Below are positions 23,248 to 31,702 of a stretch of 64,000 nucleotides of DNA, piece after piece. The notes beneath the pieces are model-generated. The model had not been told where the DNA came from and did no database searches. It saw only the letters and a list, made by a program, of their open reading frames with translations. Source of the stretch: UBA4615 sp044368415 (lineage in GTDB: Bacteria > Pseudomonadota > Gammaproteobacteria > Burkholderiales > Burkholderiaceae_E). The position numbers were made by a program, and so were the translations under genes. The stretch spans positions 23,695 through 87,694 of the forward strand of contig JBIPLJ010000011.1 in assembly GCA_044368415.1 (NCBI GenBank), in the 5' to 3' direction. The stretch's first letter is position 1, and the number at the start of each line of letters is the position of its first letter.

Positions 23248-23982
23248 TTAATGCTGCAGGATCTTCGACAGGAAGTCCTGCGCCCGCGGCGAGCGAGCCT
23301 GCACATCGCCAAAGAACGCATCCGTCGGGCAGTCCTCGACGATCCGCCCTTGGTCCATGAACACGACCCGGTGACTCACCTTGCGGGCGAAGCCCATCTC
23401 GTGCGTCACGCACATCATCGTCATGCCGTCGCGTGCGAGCCGGACCATGACGTCGAGCACCTCGCCCACCATCTCGGGATCGAGCGCCGATGTCGGCTCG
23501 TCGAACAGCATCACGATCGGGTCCATGCTGAGCGCGCGAGCGATCGCCACGCGCTGTTGCTGGCCACCCGACAACTGACCCGGAAACTTGTCCCGATGTG
23601 CGGACAGGCCAACGCGATCGAGCATCTTCAGCCCGCGTTGCCGCGCATCATCCTTGCTGCGCCCGAGGACCTTGATCTGCGCGATCGAGAGGTTCTCGAC
23701 GACGGACAGGTGCGGGAACAGCTCGAAGTGCTGGAACACCATCCCGACCCGACTGCGCAACTTCGGCAGGTTCGTCTTCGGATCACCGATGCTCGTGCCG
23801 TCGACGATGACGTCTCCCTGCTGAAACGGCTCCAGCGCATTGACGGTCTTGATCAGCGTCGACTTGCCCGACCCCGAGGGTCCGCAGACCACGACCACCT
23901 CGCCCTGGTCGACACGCGTCGTGCACTCCGACAGCACCTGAAAGCTGCCGTACCATTTGCTGACGTTCCGGATCTCGATCAA
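23248..23982 (-). CDS. gltL: Aspartate/glutamate ABC transporter ATP-binding protein
   Basis: The 244-residue ATPase is a polar-amino-acid (GlnQ/GltL) type: Walker A GPSGSGKST near 34, the family-specific VGMVFQHFELFPHL near 79, the signature QLSGGQQQRVAIARAL near 135, Walker B VMLFDEPTSALDP near 155, and VTHEMGFARKV near 193. It drives import by the two permeases encoded just upstream (11 nt and 9 nt gaps). It is the last gene of a six-gene operon for acidic amino acid uptake and use. Confidence 0.93.
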   Translation of the reverse strand: MIEIRNVSKWYGSFQVLSECTTRVDQGEVVVVCGPSGSGKSTLIKTVNALEPFQQGDVIVDGTSIGDPKTNLPKLRSRVGMVFQHFELFPHLSVVENLSIAQIKVLGRSKDDARQRGLKMLDRVGLSAHRDKFPGQLSGGQQQRVAIARALSMDPIVMLFDEPTSALDPEMVGEVLDVMVRLARDGMTMMCVTHEMGFARKVSHRVVFMDQGRIVEDCPTDAFFGDVQARSPRAQDFLSKILQH

Positions 23983-23992
23983 GCGTGTCTCC

Positions 23993-24658
23993 TCAGCGGA
24001 TGATGGCGACTTTCGACTGCAGGCGCCTGACCAGCAGCGACAGCGAGAAACAAATGACGAAATAGACGACCGCGGCGACCAAGTAGGTCTCGATCGGGCG
24101 GTTGGCGTTTTTGCCAGCCACCTCGAATCCCTTCAGCAGGTCGTAGGCGCCGATCGCATAGACCAGCGAGGTGTCCTGGAACAGGATGATGGTCTGGGTC
24201 AGCAGAACCGGAATCATGTTTCGGAAGGCCTGCGGGAGTACGACGATCTGCATTGTCTGGCGATAGGTCATGCCCATCGCGTAGCCGGCCGAGGCCTGGC
24301 CTTTTGGCACGCTCTGGATGCCGGCACGCATGATCTCTGAGTAATAGGCAGCCTCGAACAGGGTGAAGGTCACCACCGCCGACAGTTCGGCCCCGAGAGG
24401 CCGTCCGAGCAACAACGGGATCAGCAGAAAGAACCACAGGATCACCATCACCAGCGGGATGCTGCGCATCGTGTTCACGTAGGCAGCCGCGGGAATCGCG
24501 AGCCACGGACGACCAGAGAGCCGCATCAGCGCAAGCAGTGTGCCGAGCACGATGCCACCGATCATCGCGATCAGGGTCAACTGCACCGAGAACATCAGGC
24601 CCTTCAGGACGAAGTTCGAGACGACCGCAGGGTCCAGGAAAGAGAAGTCGAGATTCAT
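23993..24658 (-). CDS. gltK: Aspartate/glutamate ABC transporter permease GltK
   Basis: The 221-residue permease starts NLDFSFLDPAVVSNFVLKGL and has about five helices, with the HisM-type coupling motif GIQSVPKGQASAGYAMGMTY near 114-133. NTMRSIPLVMVILWFF near 63 is typical of GltK. It forms a heterodimeric channel with GltJ. It lies 9 nt downstream of gltJ and 11 nt upstream of gltL. Confidence 0.93.
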   Translation of the reverse strand: MNLDFSFLDPAVVSNFVLKGLMFSVQLTLIAMIGGIVLGTLLALMRLSGRPWLAIPAAAYVNTMRSIPLVMVILWFFLLIPLLLGRPLGAELSAVVTFTLFEAAYYSEIMRAGIQSVPKGQASAGYAMGMTYRQTMQIVVLPQAFRNMIPVLLTQTIILFQDTSLVYAIGAYDLLKGFEVAGKNANRPIETYLVAAVVYFVICFSLSLLVRRLQSKVAIIR

Positions 24659-24667
24659 CGTGACCCC

Positions 24668-25375
24668 TCAGCGCGGCGCGGACATGCCGGGAATCCGGAG
24701 TCGCCGCTCGACGAAGGCGGCTATCCGGTTCACCGCGAATGCGGATACGAAGTACAGCGCGGTGACCGCGAGGTAGATCTCGATCCCGCGAGAGGTCTCT
24801 TCCTGCGCCTGCATCGCGAACATCGTCAGCTCCGGAATGCTGACCGCAAATGCGATCGACGAGTTCTTGATGATGTTCATCGCCTCGCTGGTCAATGGCG
24901 GCAGCACGATCCGGAAGGCCATCGGCAACAGCACGTAGCGGTAGCATTGAGCCTGAGACAGCCCCAGGGCGAGCCCGGCATTGCGCTGCCCACGAGGCAG
25001 GCTTTCGATGCCGGCGCGGACCTGCTCGGAGATTCGGGCGCTGGTGAAGAACGCGAGCGCGAGCACAACCAGCGCAAATCCTGACGCATGCTTCAACGGC
25101 GACACGACCACCGGCACCACGTGGTACCAGACGAACACCTGAACCAGGAGCGGAACGTTTCGGAACAGCTCGGTCCAGACCTCGCCGCACAGCCTCAGGG
25201 TGCGCGACGGCGTGGTCCGCGCAACACCGACGAACACACCGACGACCATGGCGAGCACCAGTGCGCAGCCTGCCACCGAGAGCGTCCAGCCCCACGCCGA
25301 CAGCAGCCAGTCGCCATAGGTCTCCTTGCCGGTATACGTACGGAGGAACACCCCCCAGTCCCAGGTCTGATTCAC
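24668..25375 (-). CDS. gltJ: Aspartate/glutamate ABC transporter permease GltJ
   Basis: The 235-residue permease begins NQTWDWGVFLRTYTGKETYG and carries WTELFRNVPLLVQVFVWYHV near 69-88 and the coupling motif GIESLPRGQRNAGLALGLSQ near 121-140. It pairs with GltK. GTG 25,375 is the likely start because a GGGAGGCGGG ribosome site precedes it and homology begins there; a longer frame reaching 25,549 would overlap aspA. The gap to aspA is 43 nt. Confidence 0.92.
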   Translation of the reverse strand: MNQTWDWGVFLRTYTGKETYGDWLLSAWGWTLSVAGCALVLAMVVGVFVGVARTTPSRTLRLCGEVWTELFRNVPLLVQVFVWYHVVPVVVSPLKHASGFALVVLALAFFTSARISEQVRAGIESLPRGQRNAGLALGLSQAQCYRYVLLPMAFRIVLPPLTSEAMNIIKNSSIAFAVSIPELTMFAMQAQEETSRGIEIYLAVTALYFVSAFAVNRIAAFVERRLRIPGMSAPR

Positions 25376-25418
25376 CCCGCCTCCCGAAGTCTTGTTGGTC
25401 TCGTCGCAGGTGGGCGCA

Positions 25419-26831
25419 TCAGGGTTCGATGCGTGCCTCGTGGGGGCGGGTGAGCGTCTCCGGAACGAGCATCGCGCGGACCTCGGTCGCAGCGATGATT
25501 CCGAGTGCCTCGGCGGCATCGGCGATGGTCGAGCCGGTCTCCAAAGCATGCTTGGCGATCCGGGCAGCGTTCTCGTAGCCGATCAGCGGGTTCAAGGCCG
25601 TCGCCACCGTCACCGATTCCTGCACCCGACGCTCGAGGACGGGGTGGTTCGCGCTGATCCCCTGGACACAGTGGGATGAGAGGGTCGCGCAGGCCCGCGT
25701 CAGGTGCTCGATGCTCTTGTAGAGCGACCAGCCGATGATCGGCTCGAAGGCATTGAGCTGCAGTTGGCCGGCCTCGCTCGCCATGGTGATGGTGATGTCG
25801 TTGCCGATCACCTCGAAGGCAACCTGGTTGACGACCTCAGGGATGACGGGGTTCACCTTGCCGGGCATGATTGACGAACCCGCCTGCCGCGGGGGCAGCA
25901 GGATGTCGCCGAACCCAGCCTGCGGGCCTGACGACAGCAGCCGCAGGTCGTTGCAGACCTTGCTGAGCTTGCACGCTACCCGCTTGAGCACCCCCGACAG
26001 CTGGACGAACGCGCCGGTGTCCTGGGTCGCCTCCACCAGGTTGGGAGACCCGACCAGCTGGATGCCGGTCAGCTCGGCGAGCCGACGCACGACGGCATCC
26101 GCATAACCCGCAGGGGCGTTGATTCCAGTGCCGATTGCGGTTGCACCGAGATTCACCTCGGCGATCAGCCAGCGGGCTTCCTTCAGCCTGGCTTCGTCCT
26201 CGCCGATCATGACGGCGAACGCCAAGAACTCCTGCCCGAGCGTCATCGGGACCGCATCCTGCAACTGGGTGCGGCCGATCTTGAGGACCCTCGCGAACTC
26301 GGCAGCTTTCGCCTCGAAAGCGGCCCGAAGGGTGGCCATCGCAGCCAACAGCCCGCCGAGTCCTTCGTATGCAGCGATCCGCAACGCCGTCGGATACACG
26401 TCATTGGTGCTCTGCGACGCGTTGACGTGGTCGTTCGGATGAAGCACGTCGTAGCAGCCGCGAGGCCGGCCGAGGTGCTCGAGCCCTCGGTTGGCGATCA
26501 CCTCGTTTGCGTTCATGTTGGTACTGGTGCCGGCGCCCCCCTGGATGACGTCGACGACGAACTGATCGTGCAGGCGCCCTTCGATGATGTCCCGGCACGC
26601 AGCGCAGATGGCATCCGCACGCTTCGCATCGAGAACGCCCAAGTCGCGGTTGGTCATGGCGCAGGACAGCTTGACCCAGGCGAGTGCGGTCACCAGACCG
26701 GACCAGGCGCCGATCGGGTGGCCGCTGATCGGGAAGTTCTGAAGGGCTCGCGCCGTATGGATGCCCCAATACGCGGACGACGGGATCTCGAGCGAGCCCA
26801 GGAAGTCGTGTTCGGTTCGGATGGATGTCAT
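25419..26831 (-). CDS. aspA: Aspartate ammonia-lyase (aspartase)
   Basis: The 470-residue protein belongs to the fumarase/aspartase superfamily. It shows GGAGTSTNMNANEVIANR near 97-114, VNASQSTNDVYPTALR near 134-149, and the signature GSSIMPGKVNPVIPEV near 318-333 containing the catalytic Ser loop. It starts TSIRTEHDFLGSLEIP, like E. coli AspA. It converts L-aspartate to fumarate and ammonia, so imported aspartate feeds the TCA cycle and gives nitrogen. ATG 26,831 has a CGGAG ribosome site about 10 nt upstream. It is the third gene of the operon. Confidence 0.93.
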   Translation of the reverse strand: MTSIRTEHDFLGSLEIPSSAYWGIHTARALQNFPISGHPIGAWSGLVTALAWVKLSCAMTNRDLGVLDAKRADAICAACRDIIEGRLHDQFVVDVIQGGAGTSTNMNANEVIANRGLEHLGRPRGCYDVLHPNDHVNASQSTNDVYPTALRIAAYEGLGGLLAAMATLRAAFEAKAAEFARVLKIGRTQLQDAVPMTLGQEFLAFAVMIGEDEARLKEARWLIAEVNLGATAIGTGINAPAGYADAVVRRLAELTGIQLVGSPNLVEATQDTGAFVQLSGVLKRVACKLSKVCNDLRLLSSGPQAGFGDILLPPRQAGSSIMPGKVNPVIPEVVNQVAFEVIGNDITITMASEAGQLQLNAFEPIIGWSLYKSIEHLTRACATLSSHCVQGISANHPVLERRVQESVTVATALNPLIGYENAARIAKHALETGSTIADAAEALGIIAATEVRAMLVPETLTRPHEARIEP

Positions 26832-26917
26832 GAAAAAAGGCTCCGAGGAAGCGCAAACGGGGCGCGGGGTGCAGGGGGCCGGGTCGCCCGAACGGCGGGT
26901 TCGACTCGGTCGGAGAC

Positions 26918-27700
26918 TCAGGCGGGTACGGCTGGGGCGCGCGATCGCGACCACTGGCCGGCGCGCCGTGCCAGCACCGCGGTCGCGTCGACGACCGGAA
27001 CTTCGACGTCGCCTGCGCCGAGCACGAGCGGAATCTCGGTGCAGCCGAGGACGATGCCCTGCGCGCCGCGCGCGACCAGCGCACGGGCGGCTTCGCACAG
27101 CAACGCTCTGCCGCGCGGCAGATCGCCCGCCTTCACCGCCTCGACCCCAGGCATCACCCGCCCGAGCATCTCGCCTGCCGTCGGCAGCACCCATTGCAGG
27201 TCGCCGAACCTCCCGGACTGCGCGGCGCGGTTCAGATACAGACCCGAGGCCAGCGTTGCATCGGTCGACAGCAGCCCGACTCGAGACGGCGAGCCGATCG
27301 TCGCGACGACCTCGTCGAGCGCGACATCCACGATATGCAGCATCGGCACCCCGAGCGCCGCCTGCAGGTCGTCAAACCACAGGTGGGCGGTGTTGCACGG
27401 CATCACCAGCAGCTCGGCGCCCGCCGACAGCAGGCGCCGCCCGCTTTCGACCATCGCGGGCAGCGGCGATTCGCCTTCACCCCGGTACGCGGCGGTCCGG
27501 GAGGGCACCTGCGGAATCGAGCTGACGACGACCGGGACATGATCCTGATCGATCTTCGCCGGCGTCGCGTCGACCAGTTTCCTCAGGAAATCGACGGTGG
27601 CAAGCGGCCCCATGCCACCGAGGACCCCGACGACGCCACGCCCAGGCACTTCGACATACGAGTCAGTGCCCGGCATGACGGCTCGAAGCGGAGCGGACAT
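26918..27700 (-). CDS. Aspartate racemase (Asp/Glu racemase family)
   Basis: The 260-residue protein starts its fold with VVGVLGGMGPLATVDFLRKL near 24-43, the aspartate-racemase motif. It has both catalytic cysteines, in MPCNTAH (near 102) and LGCTEIP (near 222). It interconverts D- and L-aspartate without a cofactor. Its stop-to-start distance from the binding-protein gene is 2 nt, and aspA follows 86 nt later. The cell could therefore import D-aspartate, racemise it and deaminate it. ATG 27,700 is used because the motif begins 23 residues later; no better start exists. Confidence 0.85.
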   Translation of the reverse strand: MSAPLRAVMPGTDSYVEVPGRGVVGVLGGMGPLATVDFLRKLVDATPAKIDQDHVPVVVSSIPQVPSRTAAYRGEGESPLPAMVESGRRLLSAGAELLVMPCNTAHLWFDDLQAALGVPMLHIVDVALDEVVATIGSPSRVGLLSTDATLASGLYLNRAAQSGRFGDLQWVLPTAGEMLGRVMPGVEAVKAGDLPRGRALLCEAARALVARGAQGIVLGCTEIPLVLGAGDVEVPVVDATAVLARRAGQWSRSRAPAVPA

Positions 27701-27702
27701 CG

Positions 27703-28602
27703 TCAGATCGCCGGCTTGTCCGACAGCGCCTTCAGGTTGTCCTCGAGTTCCTTGCTCATCGGCGCGCCGAGGGTGACACCCCTGGGCGGAATCGGCGACT
27801 CGAACCACTTCTTGTAGAGCGCAACGAATTCGCCCGTACGGACCAGCTCGGCCAACGTGTCATCGACGAGCTTCTTGAATGCCGGGTCATCCCTGCGGAG
27901 CATGATCGCGTACGGCTCGACCTGGATCGCTTCGCCGACAACCGCCCATTCGGAAGGAGTCTGAGCATTCGCGCGCAGGCCGTACAGCAGGATGTCATCC
28001 ATGCCGAAGGCATCGGCGCGCCCCTGCTGGACCAGCAACATGGACTCGGCATGGTCCTTTGCACCGATCAGCTCGAAGCCCAGCCCGCGGTCGGCGTTGA
28101 GCGAACGCAGCACCTGGAAGTTGGTCGTGCCGGTCGTCGAGACCACCCGCTTGCCCTTCAGGTCAGCGATGGACTTGACCGGCGAGCCGCTTTTCACGAG
28201 CAGCCGTGTACCCGTGTAGAAGTAGTTCGTCGCGAACGCGACCTGCTTGCCGCGCTCGCTGTTGTTGGTCGTCGATCCACACTCGATATCGATCGTGCCG
28301 TTCTGCAGCAGCGGAATGCGATTCTGGGAGGTCACCGACTGCGTGGCGACCTTCAGGTCGGTCCGGCCGGTGGCCTGCCGCACCCGATCGACGATCCGCG
28401 CGCAGACCTCCCACCCGAAGCCGGTGGGCTTGCCGTCGCCGCTGAGGAACGAGAACGGAATCGAGGATTCACGGTAGGCCACGGTGATGCTGCCGCTCGC
28501 CTTCACCTTGTCCAGGGTCGTTGGCTGCTGGGCCAGGACGGGCGCGGACGGGATGAGCGCGAACAGCGCAGTGAACAATGACGCGATCATGCGATGGAAC
28601 AT
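27703..28602 (-). CDS. gltI: Glutamate/aspartate ABC transporter substrate-binding protein
   Basis: The 299-residue protein has a signal peptide (MIASLFTALFALIPSAPVLAQ) and the family pattern of GltI: TVAYRESSIPFSFLSGDGKP near 40-59, IPLLQNGTIDIECGSTTNN near 96-114 and VVSTTGTTNFQVLRSLN near 153-169. It captures glutamate and aspartate in the periplasm. As the first gene of the gltI-racemase-aspA-gltJKL operon, it is divergent from a LysR gene. ATG 28,602 has CGGAG upstream; ATG 28,590 is an alternative. Confidence 0.93.
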   Translation of the reverse strand: MFHRMIASLFTALFALIPSAPVLAQQPTTLDKVKASGSITVAYRESSIPFSFLSGDGKPTGFGWEVCARIVDRVRQATGRTDLKVATQSVTSQNRIPLLQNGTIDIECGSTTNNSERGKQVAFATNYFYTGTRLLVKSGSPVKSIADLKGKRVVSTTGTTNFQVLRSLNADRGLGFELIGAKDHAESMLLVQQGRADAFGMDDILLYGLRANAQTPSEWAVVGEAIQVEPYAIMLRRDDPAFKKLVDDTLAELVRTGEFVALYKKWFESPIPPRGVTLGAPMSKELEDNLKALSDKPAI

Positions 28603-28689
28603 GGGTGGGGTCTCCGTTGTGCTTGGGGTCGACGTGACACTCAGACAGGCGCGCATGGTAGCCACGAGTTGCCCGGCTTGCTTATCGAA

Positions 28690-28709
28690 AACGAATCGTT
28701 AATTATAAT
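28690..28709. promoter_or_regulatory. AT-rich divergent control region of gltI operon and lysR
   Basis: An AT-rich island, unusual here, contains AACGAATCGTT (28,690-28,700; arms AACGA/TCGTT) next to ATTATAAT (28,702-28,709). The latter supplies a perfect TATAAT on both strands because it is palindromic. It lies 93-107 nt from gltI and 40-55 nt from lysR. It is the probable LysR operator and promoter core; the -35 boxes are weak. Confidence 0.5.
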
Positions 28710-28745
28710 CAAAACTTATGCCTATGACCGGGCAAGCAGGTGTCC

Positions 28746-29633
28746 ATGCGCCTCAAACACGTCGAAGTCTTCCATGCGGTGATGCTGACCGGCAGCGTCA
28801 GCGGGGCCGCCCGGATCCTGCACGTCACGCAACCTGCGGTGACGCAGACACTTCGCCACGCGGAACTCCAGCTGGGCTATCCGCTGTTCACCCGCCAACG
28901 CAACAGGATCGTACCGACACCCGAGGCCCTGGCGCTTTATCCCGAAGTGCAGCAACTGATGGTCATGCTGGAATCGGTGCGGCGGGCCGCCGCAGCGCTC
29001 AAGAGCTCCGCGGACACCCCGCTGCGCGTCCTGATCGTCCCGTCGCTGGCCGTCAAGGCGCTACCTGATGCACTGCGTGCGTTCCGTGCCCGGCATCCGA
29101 CGATGCCCGTGACCATCCGGACACTGCATTCGGCGGAGATCGTGCGCTCCATGGCGCTGCGCGAAGCCGATGTCGGCATCGTCTACGGCAGTCCGCCCAA
29201 CTCGGTGCTTCATGAGGAGCACATCGCGACCGGCCGGCTGGTGTGCGTCTCGGCGCCGAGTCGGCCCGGTACAGAGACGGGGCCGATCGAATTCGAGGAG
29301 GTCCTATCACGGCCGTTCATCCGCATCGACGAGCGCGATCCGCTCGGTGCGGTGCTGGCAGACCAGTGGAACCGGCTCGGCAAGGTTCCGGTGGCGGGCA
29401 TCACCGTCCAGACGCACCACATCGCGATGGTGCTGGCAGAAGAAGGCTTCGGCAACGCGATCATCGATTCGTTCACAGCGAACTCGACGCGCAATCCGAA
29501 GCTCACGATCCGCCCACTCCTGCCGGAGGTGCCGGTCACGGTGCGCGCTCTGCTGCCCGGCGGCGTGCGCTCGCCCAAGCCGGTGGCCGATTTCACCGCA
29601 GCGTTTGCGAAAGTCGCGAACGCGCTGCGCTGA
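28746..29633 (+). CDS. LysR family transcriptional regulator
   Basis: The 295-residue protein begins with a LysR HTH: MRLKHVEVFHAVMLTGSVSG and AARILHVTQPAVTQTLRHAE (residues 1-40). An effector-binding domain follows (about 90-290, with DVGIVYGSPPNS and GFGNAIIDSF). It is divergent from the gltI-racemase-aspA-gltJKL operon and probably activates it in response to an acidic amino acid. ATG 28,746 is chosen over GTG 28,740, two codons upstream, because AGG lies 7 nt before it. Confidence 0.88.
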   Translation: MRLKHVEVFHAVMLTGSVSGAARILHVTQPAVTQTLRHAELQLGYPLFTRQRNRIVPTPEALALYPEVQQLMVMLESVRRAAAALKSSADTPLRVLIVPSLAVKALPDALRAFRARHPTMPVTIRTLHSAEIVRSMALREADVGIVYGSPPNSVLHEEHIATGRLVCVSAPSRPGTETGPIEFEEVLSRPFIRIDERDPLGAVLADQWNRLGKVPVAGITVQTHHIAMVLAEEGFGNAIIDSFTANSTRNPKLTIRPLLPEVPVTVRALLPGGVRSPKPVADFTAAFAKVANALR

Positions 29634-29692
29634 GCGCCGGCCGCGAGCCCACCGGGCACGGTTCGGCGCGGGTTCGGGCGAGCGCTCGGTCG

Positions 29693-29806
29693 CCTTCGAT
29701 CACCGCCCGCCGGGAAGTCGCCGAGACTGCGAAACGCGTCGAGACCGGTGGGCAGCGGTGCGGAGGTGTTGGTCTCGGTGGTGAGGGTAGCGTTGAAGAC
29801 CTTCAC
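29693..29806 (-). pseudogene. 5' stub of an MlrC-like (peptidase M81) gene
   Basis: From GTG 29,806 the frame reads MKVFNATLTTETNTSAPLPT, followed by GLDAFRSLGDFPAG. This is the start of the M81 microcystinase-C-like family (family members begin with TETNTFAP). After about 38 residues homology ends in Arg/Pro-rich sequence, so the rest of the gene is gone. The start overlaps the stop of the oxidase remnant upstream by 4 nt, as in an intact coupled operon. The remaining sequence toward 29,633 shows nothing else. Confidence 0.55.
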
Positions 29807-30069
29807 GCGACGGCCAGCGGTGCGGACCGCAGGCGCGCGGGCGACAGCATCGCCGCGTCTATGCCGTGCGCGGCCAGGTGGGCGGGGATCGGCACGCCGC
29901 GGGCGAGCGTGGCGCAGGCCTCGCCCATCGCCGCGCAGGTCTGGACGCCGTAGCCCCCCCCCTGGGCGGCCGACCAGACGAAGGCCGGATCATCGGGCGC
30001 GGAGACGCCGAACAAGTCGCCGTCGGCGACGAAGGAGCGCAGCCCCGCCCAGGTGCGGATCGGGCGGCG
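29803..30069 (-). pseudogene. 3' remnant of a D-amino-acid-oxidase-like FAD oxidoreductase
   Basis: About 87 C-terminal residues match DAO-family FAD oxidoreductases: IRTWAGLRSFVADGD near 30,020-30,060, then WSAAQGGGYGVQTCAAMGEA, then PIPAHLAAHG. The FAD-binding front is missing and the upstream 20 codons are unrelated. Relatives have AAQGGYGIQT; here an extra Gly comes from a run of nine G/C pairs at 29,955-29,963. The stop is followed at once by the MlrC stub. Together they are the ruins of an oxidase-peptidase operon trimmed at both ends. The 110 bp toward tldD show no gene. Confidence 0.6.
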
Positions 30070-30180
30070 GAGCCAGAGAAGACCCAAGCACACAGCGTGC
30101 AGGCAGACCGGAGCGCTCGCATTCATGCGCGACGCGCGTCGCGACCCACCCGATGCCCGGGCGCCAGAGGCGCCCGTTGC

Positions 30181-31644
30181 TCAGGCGGTGCCGCCGACCG
30201 TCAGGCCTTCGAGCCTGAGTGTAGGCTGGCCCACGCCGACCGGTACCGACTGCCCGTCCTTGCCGCAGACGCCCACGCCGGTGTCGAGCTGCATGTCGTT
30301 GCCGATCATGGTCACGCGGGTCAGCGCGTCCGGTCCATTGCCGATGATCGTCGCGCCCTTGACCGGATACTGGATCTTGCCGTTCTCCACCCAGTAGGCC
30401 TCGCTTGCCGAGAACACGAACTTGCCGTTGGTGATGTCGACCTGGCCGCCGCCGAAGTTCACCGCGTACAGCCCGCGCTCGAGCGACTCGACGATCTCCT
30501 TCGGGTCGCGGTCGCCGCCAACCATGAAGGTGTTGGTCATCCGCGGCATTGGCAGGTGCGCGAACGACTCGCGGCGGCCGTTACCGGTGACCGGCACCTT
30601 CATCAGCCGCGCGTTCAGAGAGTCCTGGATGTAGTTCTTGAGGATGCCGTCCTCGATCAGGACGTTGCGCTGCGTCGGGTTGCCCTCGTCGTCGACGTTG
30701 AGCGAGCCGCGTCGATCGGGGAGAGTGCCGTCGTCGACGACGGTCACGCCGGGGGCGGCGACGCGCTCGCCGAGGCGGCCGGCGAAGGCCGAGGAGCCCT
30801 TGCGGTTGAAGTCGCCTTCGAGGCCGTGGCCGATGGCCTCGTGAAGCAGCACGCCGGGCCAGCCCGGCCCGAGCACGACGCTCATCATGCCGGCGGGCGC
30901 GGGGCGCGCCTCGAGGTTGACCAGCGCGGCATGGACTGCGTCGTCGACATAGCGCTCGATGAGCGCGTCGGTGAAATAGGCGAAGTCGACGCGCCCGCCA
31001 CCACCGCCGCTGCCCTGCTCGCGACGCCCCGCGTGCTCGGCGATGACGGTGACCGACAGCCGCACCAGCGGGCGCACGTCGGCGGCGATCACGCCGTCGG
31101 AGCGCGCGACCAGCACGACGACCCAATCGGCGGCGAGACCGGCCATCACCTGCACGATGCGCGGGTCCTTCTTGCGGGCGAGCTGCTCGACCTTGTGCAG
31201 CAGCTCGACCTTGGCGGTGGCGTCGAGCGAGGCGATCGGGTCGGCGGTGCCGTAGAGCACGCGGCCGGCCGACGGCTTCATCGAGGCGGCGACCTTGACG
31301 CGGCCAGCGCCGCTGCGGGCGATGGTGCGGGTGGCACGCGCCGCCGAGATCAGCGCGTCGAAGCCGATCTCGTCGGAATACGCGAAGGCGGTCTTCTCGC
31401 CGGAGACGGCGCGCACGCCGACCCCCTGGTCGATGGAGAAGCTGCCCGACTTGACGATGCCCTCGTCGAGGCTCCAGGCCTCGCTGCGCGTGTACTGAAA
31501 GTACAGGTCGGCGTAGTCGACGCGGTGGCGGAAGACCTCGCCGATCGCCTCGGACAGCCTGGACTCGTCGAGCTCGTACGGCTCGAGCAGCAGGCTGCGG
31601 GCGTGGGCGAGGCGCGAGAGGGAAGGGTCGGCGATGGTCTTCAT
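30181..31644 (-). CDS. tldD: Metalloprotease TldD
   Basis: The 487-residue protein matches TldD over its full length. It has the zinc motif HEAIGH (in LLHEAIGHGLEGD near residue 268), the DYADLYFQYTRSEAW start of the fold near 43-57, and a C-terminal GVGVCGKDGQSVPVGVGQPT. With TldE (PmbA) it forms a heterodimer that degrades unfolded peptides and matures modified peptides or the CcdA antitoxin. It is followed 58 nt upstream (in transcription order) by a nitrilase-family gene in the same direction. Confidence 0.96.
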   Translation of the reverse strand: MKTIADPSLSRLAHARSLLLEPYELDESRLSEAIGEVFRHRVDYADLYFQYTRSEAWSLDEGIVKSGSFSIDQGVGVRAVSGEKTAFAYSDEIGFDALISAARATRTIARSGAGRVKVAASMKPSAGRVLYGTADPIASLDATAKVELLHKVEQLARKKDPRIVQVMAGLAADWVVVLVARSDGVIAADVRPLVRLSVTVIAEHAGRREQGSGGGGGRVDFAYFTDALIERYVDDAVHAALVNLEARPAPAGMMSVVLGPGWPGVLLHEAIGHGLEGDFNRKGSSAFAGRLGERVAAPGVTVVDDGTLPDRRGSLNVDDEGNPTQRNVLIEDGILKNYIQDSLNARLMKVPVTGNGRRESFAHLPMPRMTNTFMVGGDRDPKEIVESLERGLYAVNFGGGQVDITNGKFVFSASEAYWVENGKIQYPVKGATIIGNGPDALTRVTMIGNDMQLDTGVGVCGKDGQSVPVGVGQPTLRLEGLTVGGTA

Positions 31645-31702
31645 CCGGGCAGTCTAACGCAGCGCCGGGTCCGGCCGCGCGCTGGCCCCGCGCCGCGCAC
31701 CC

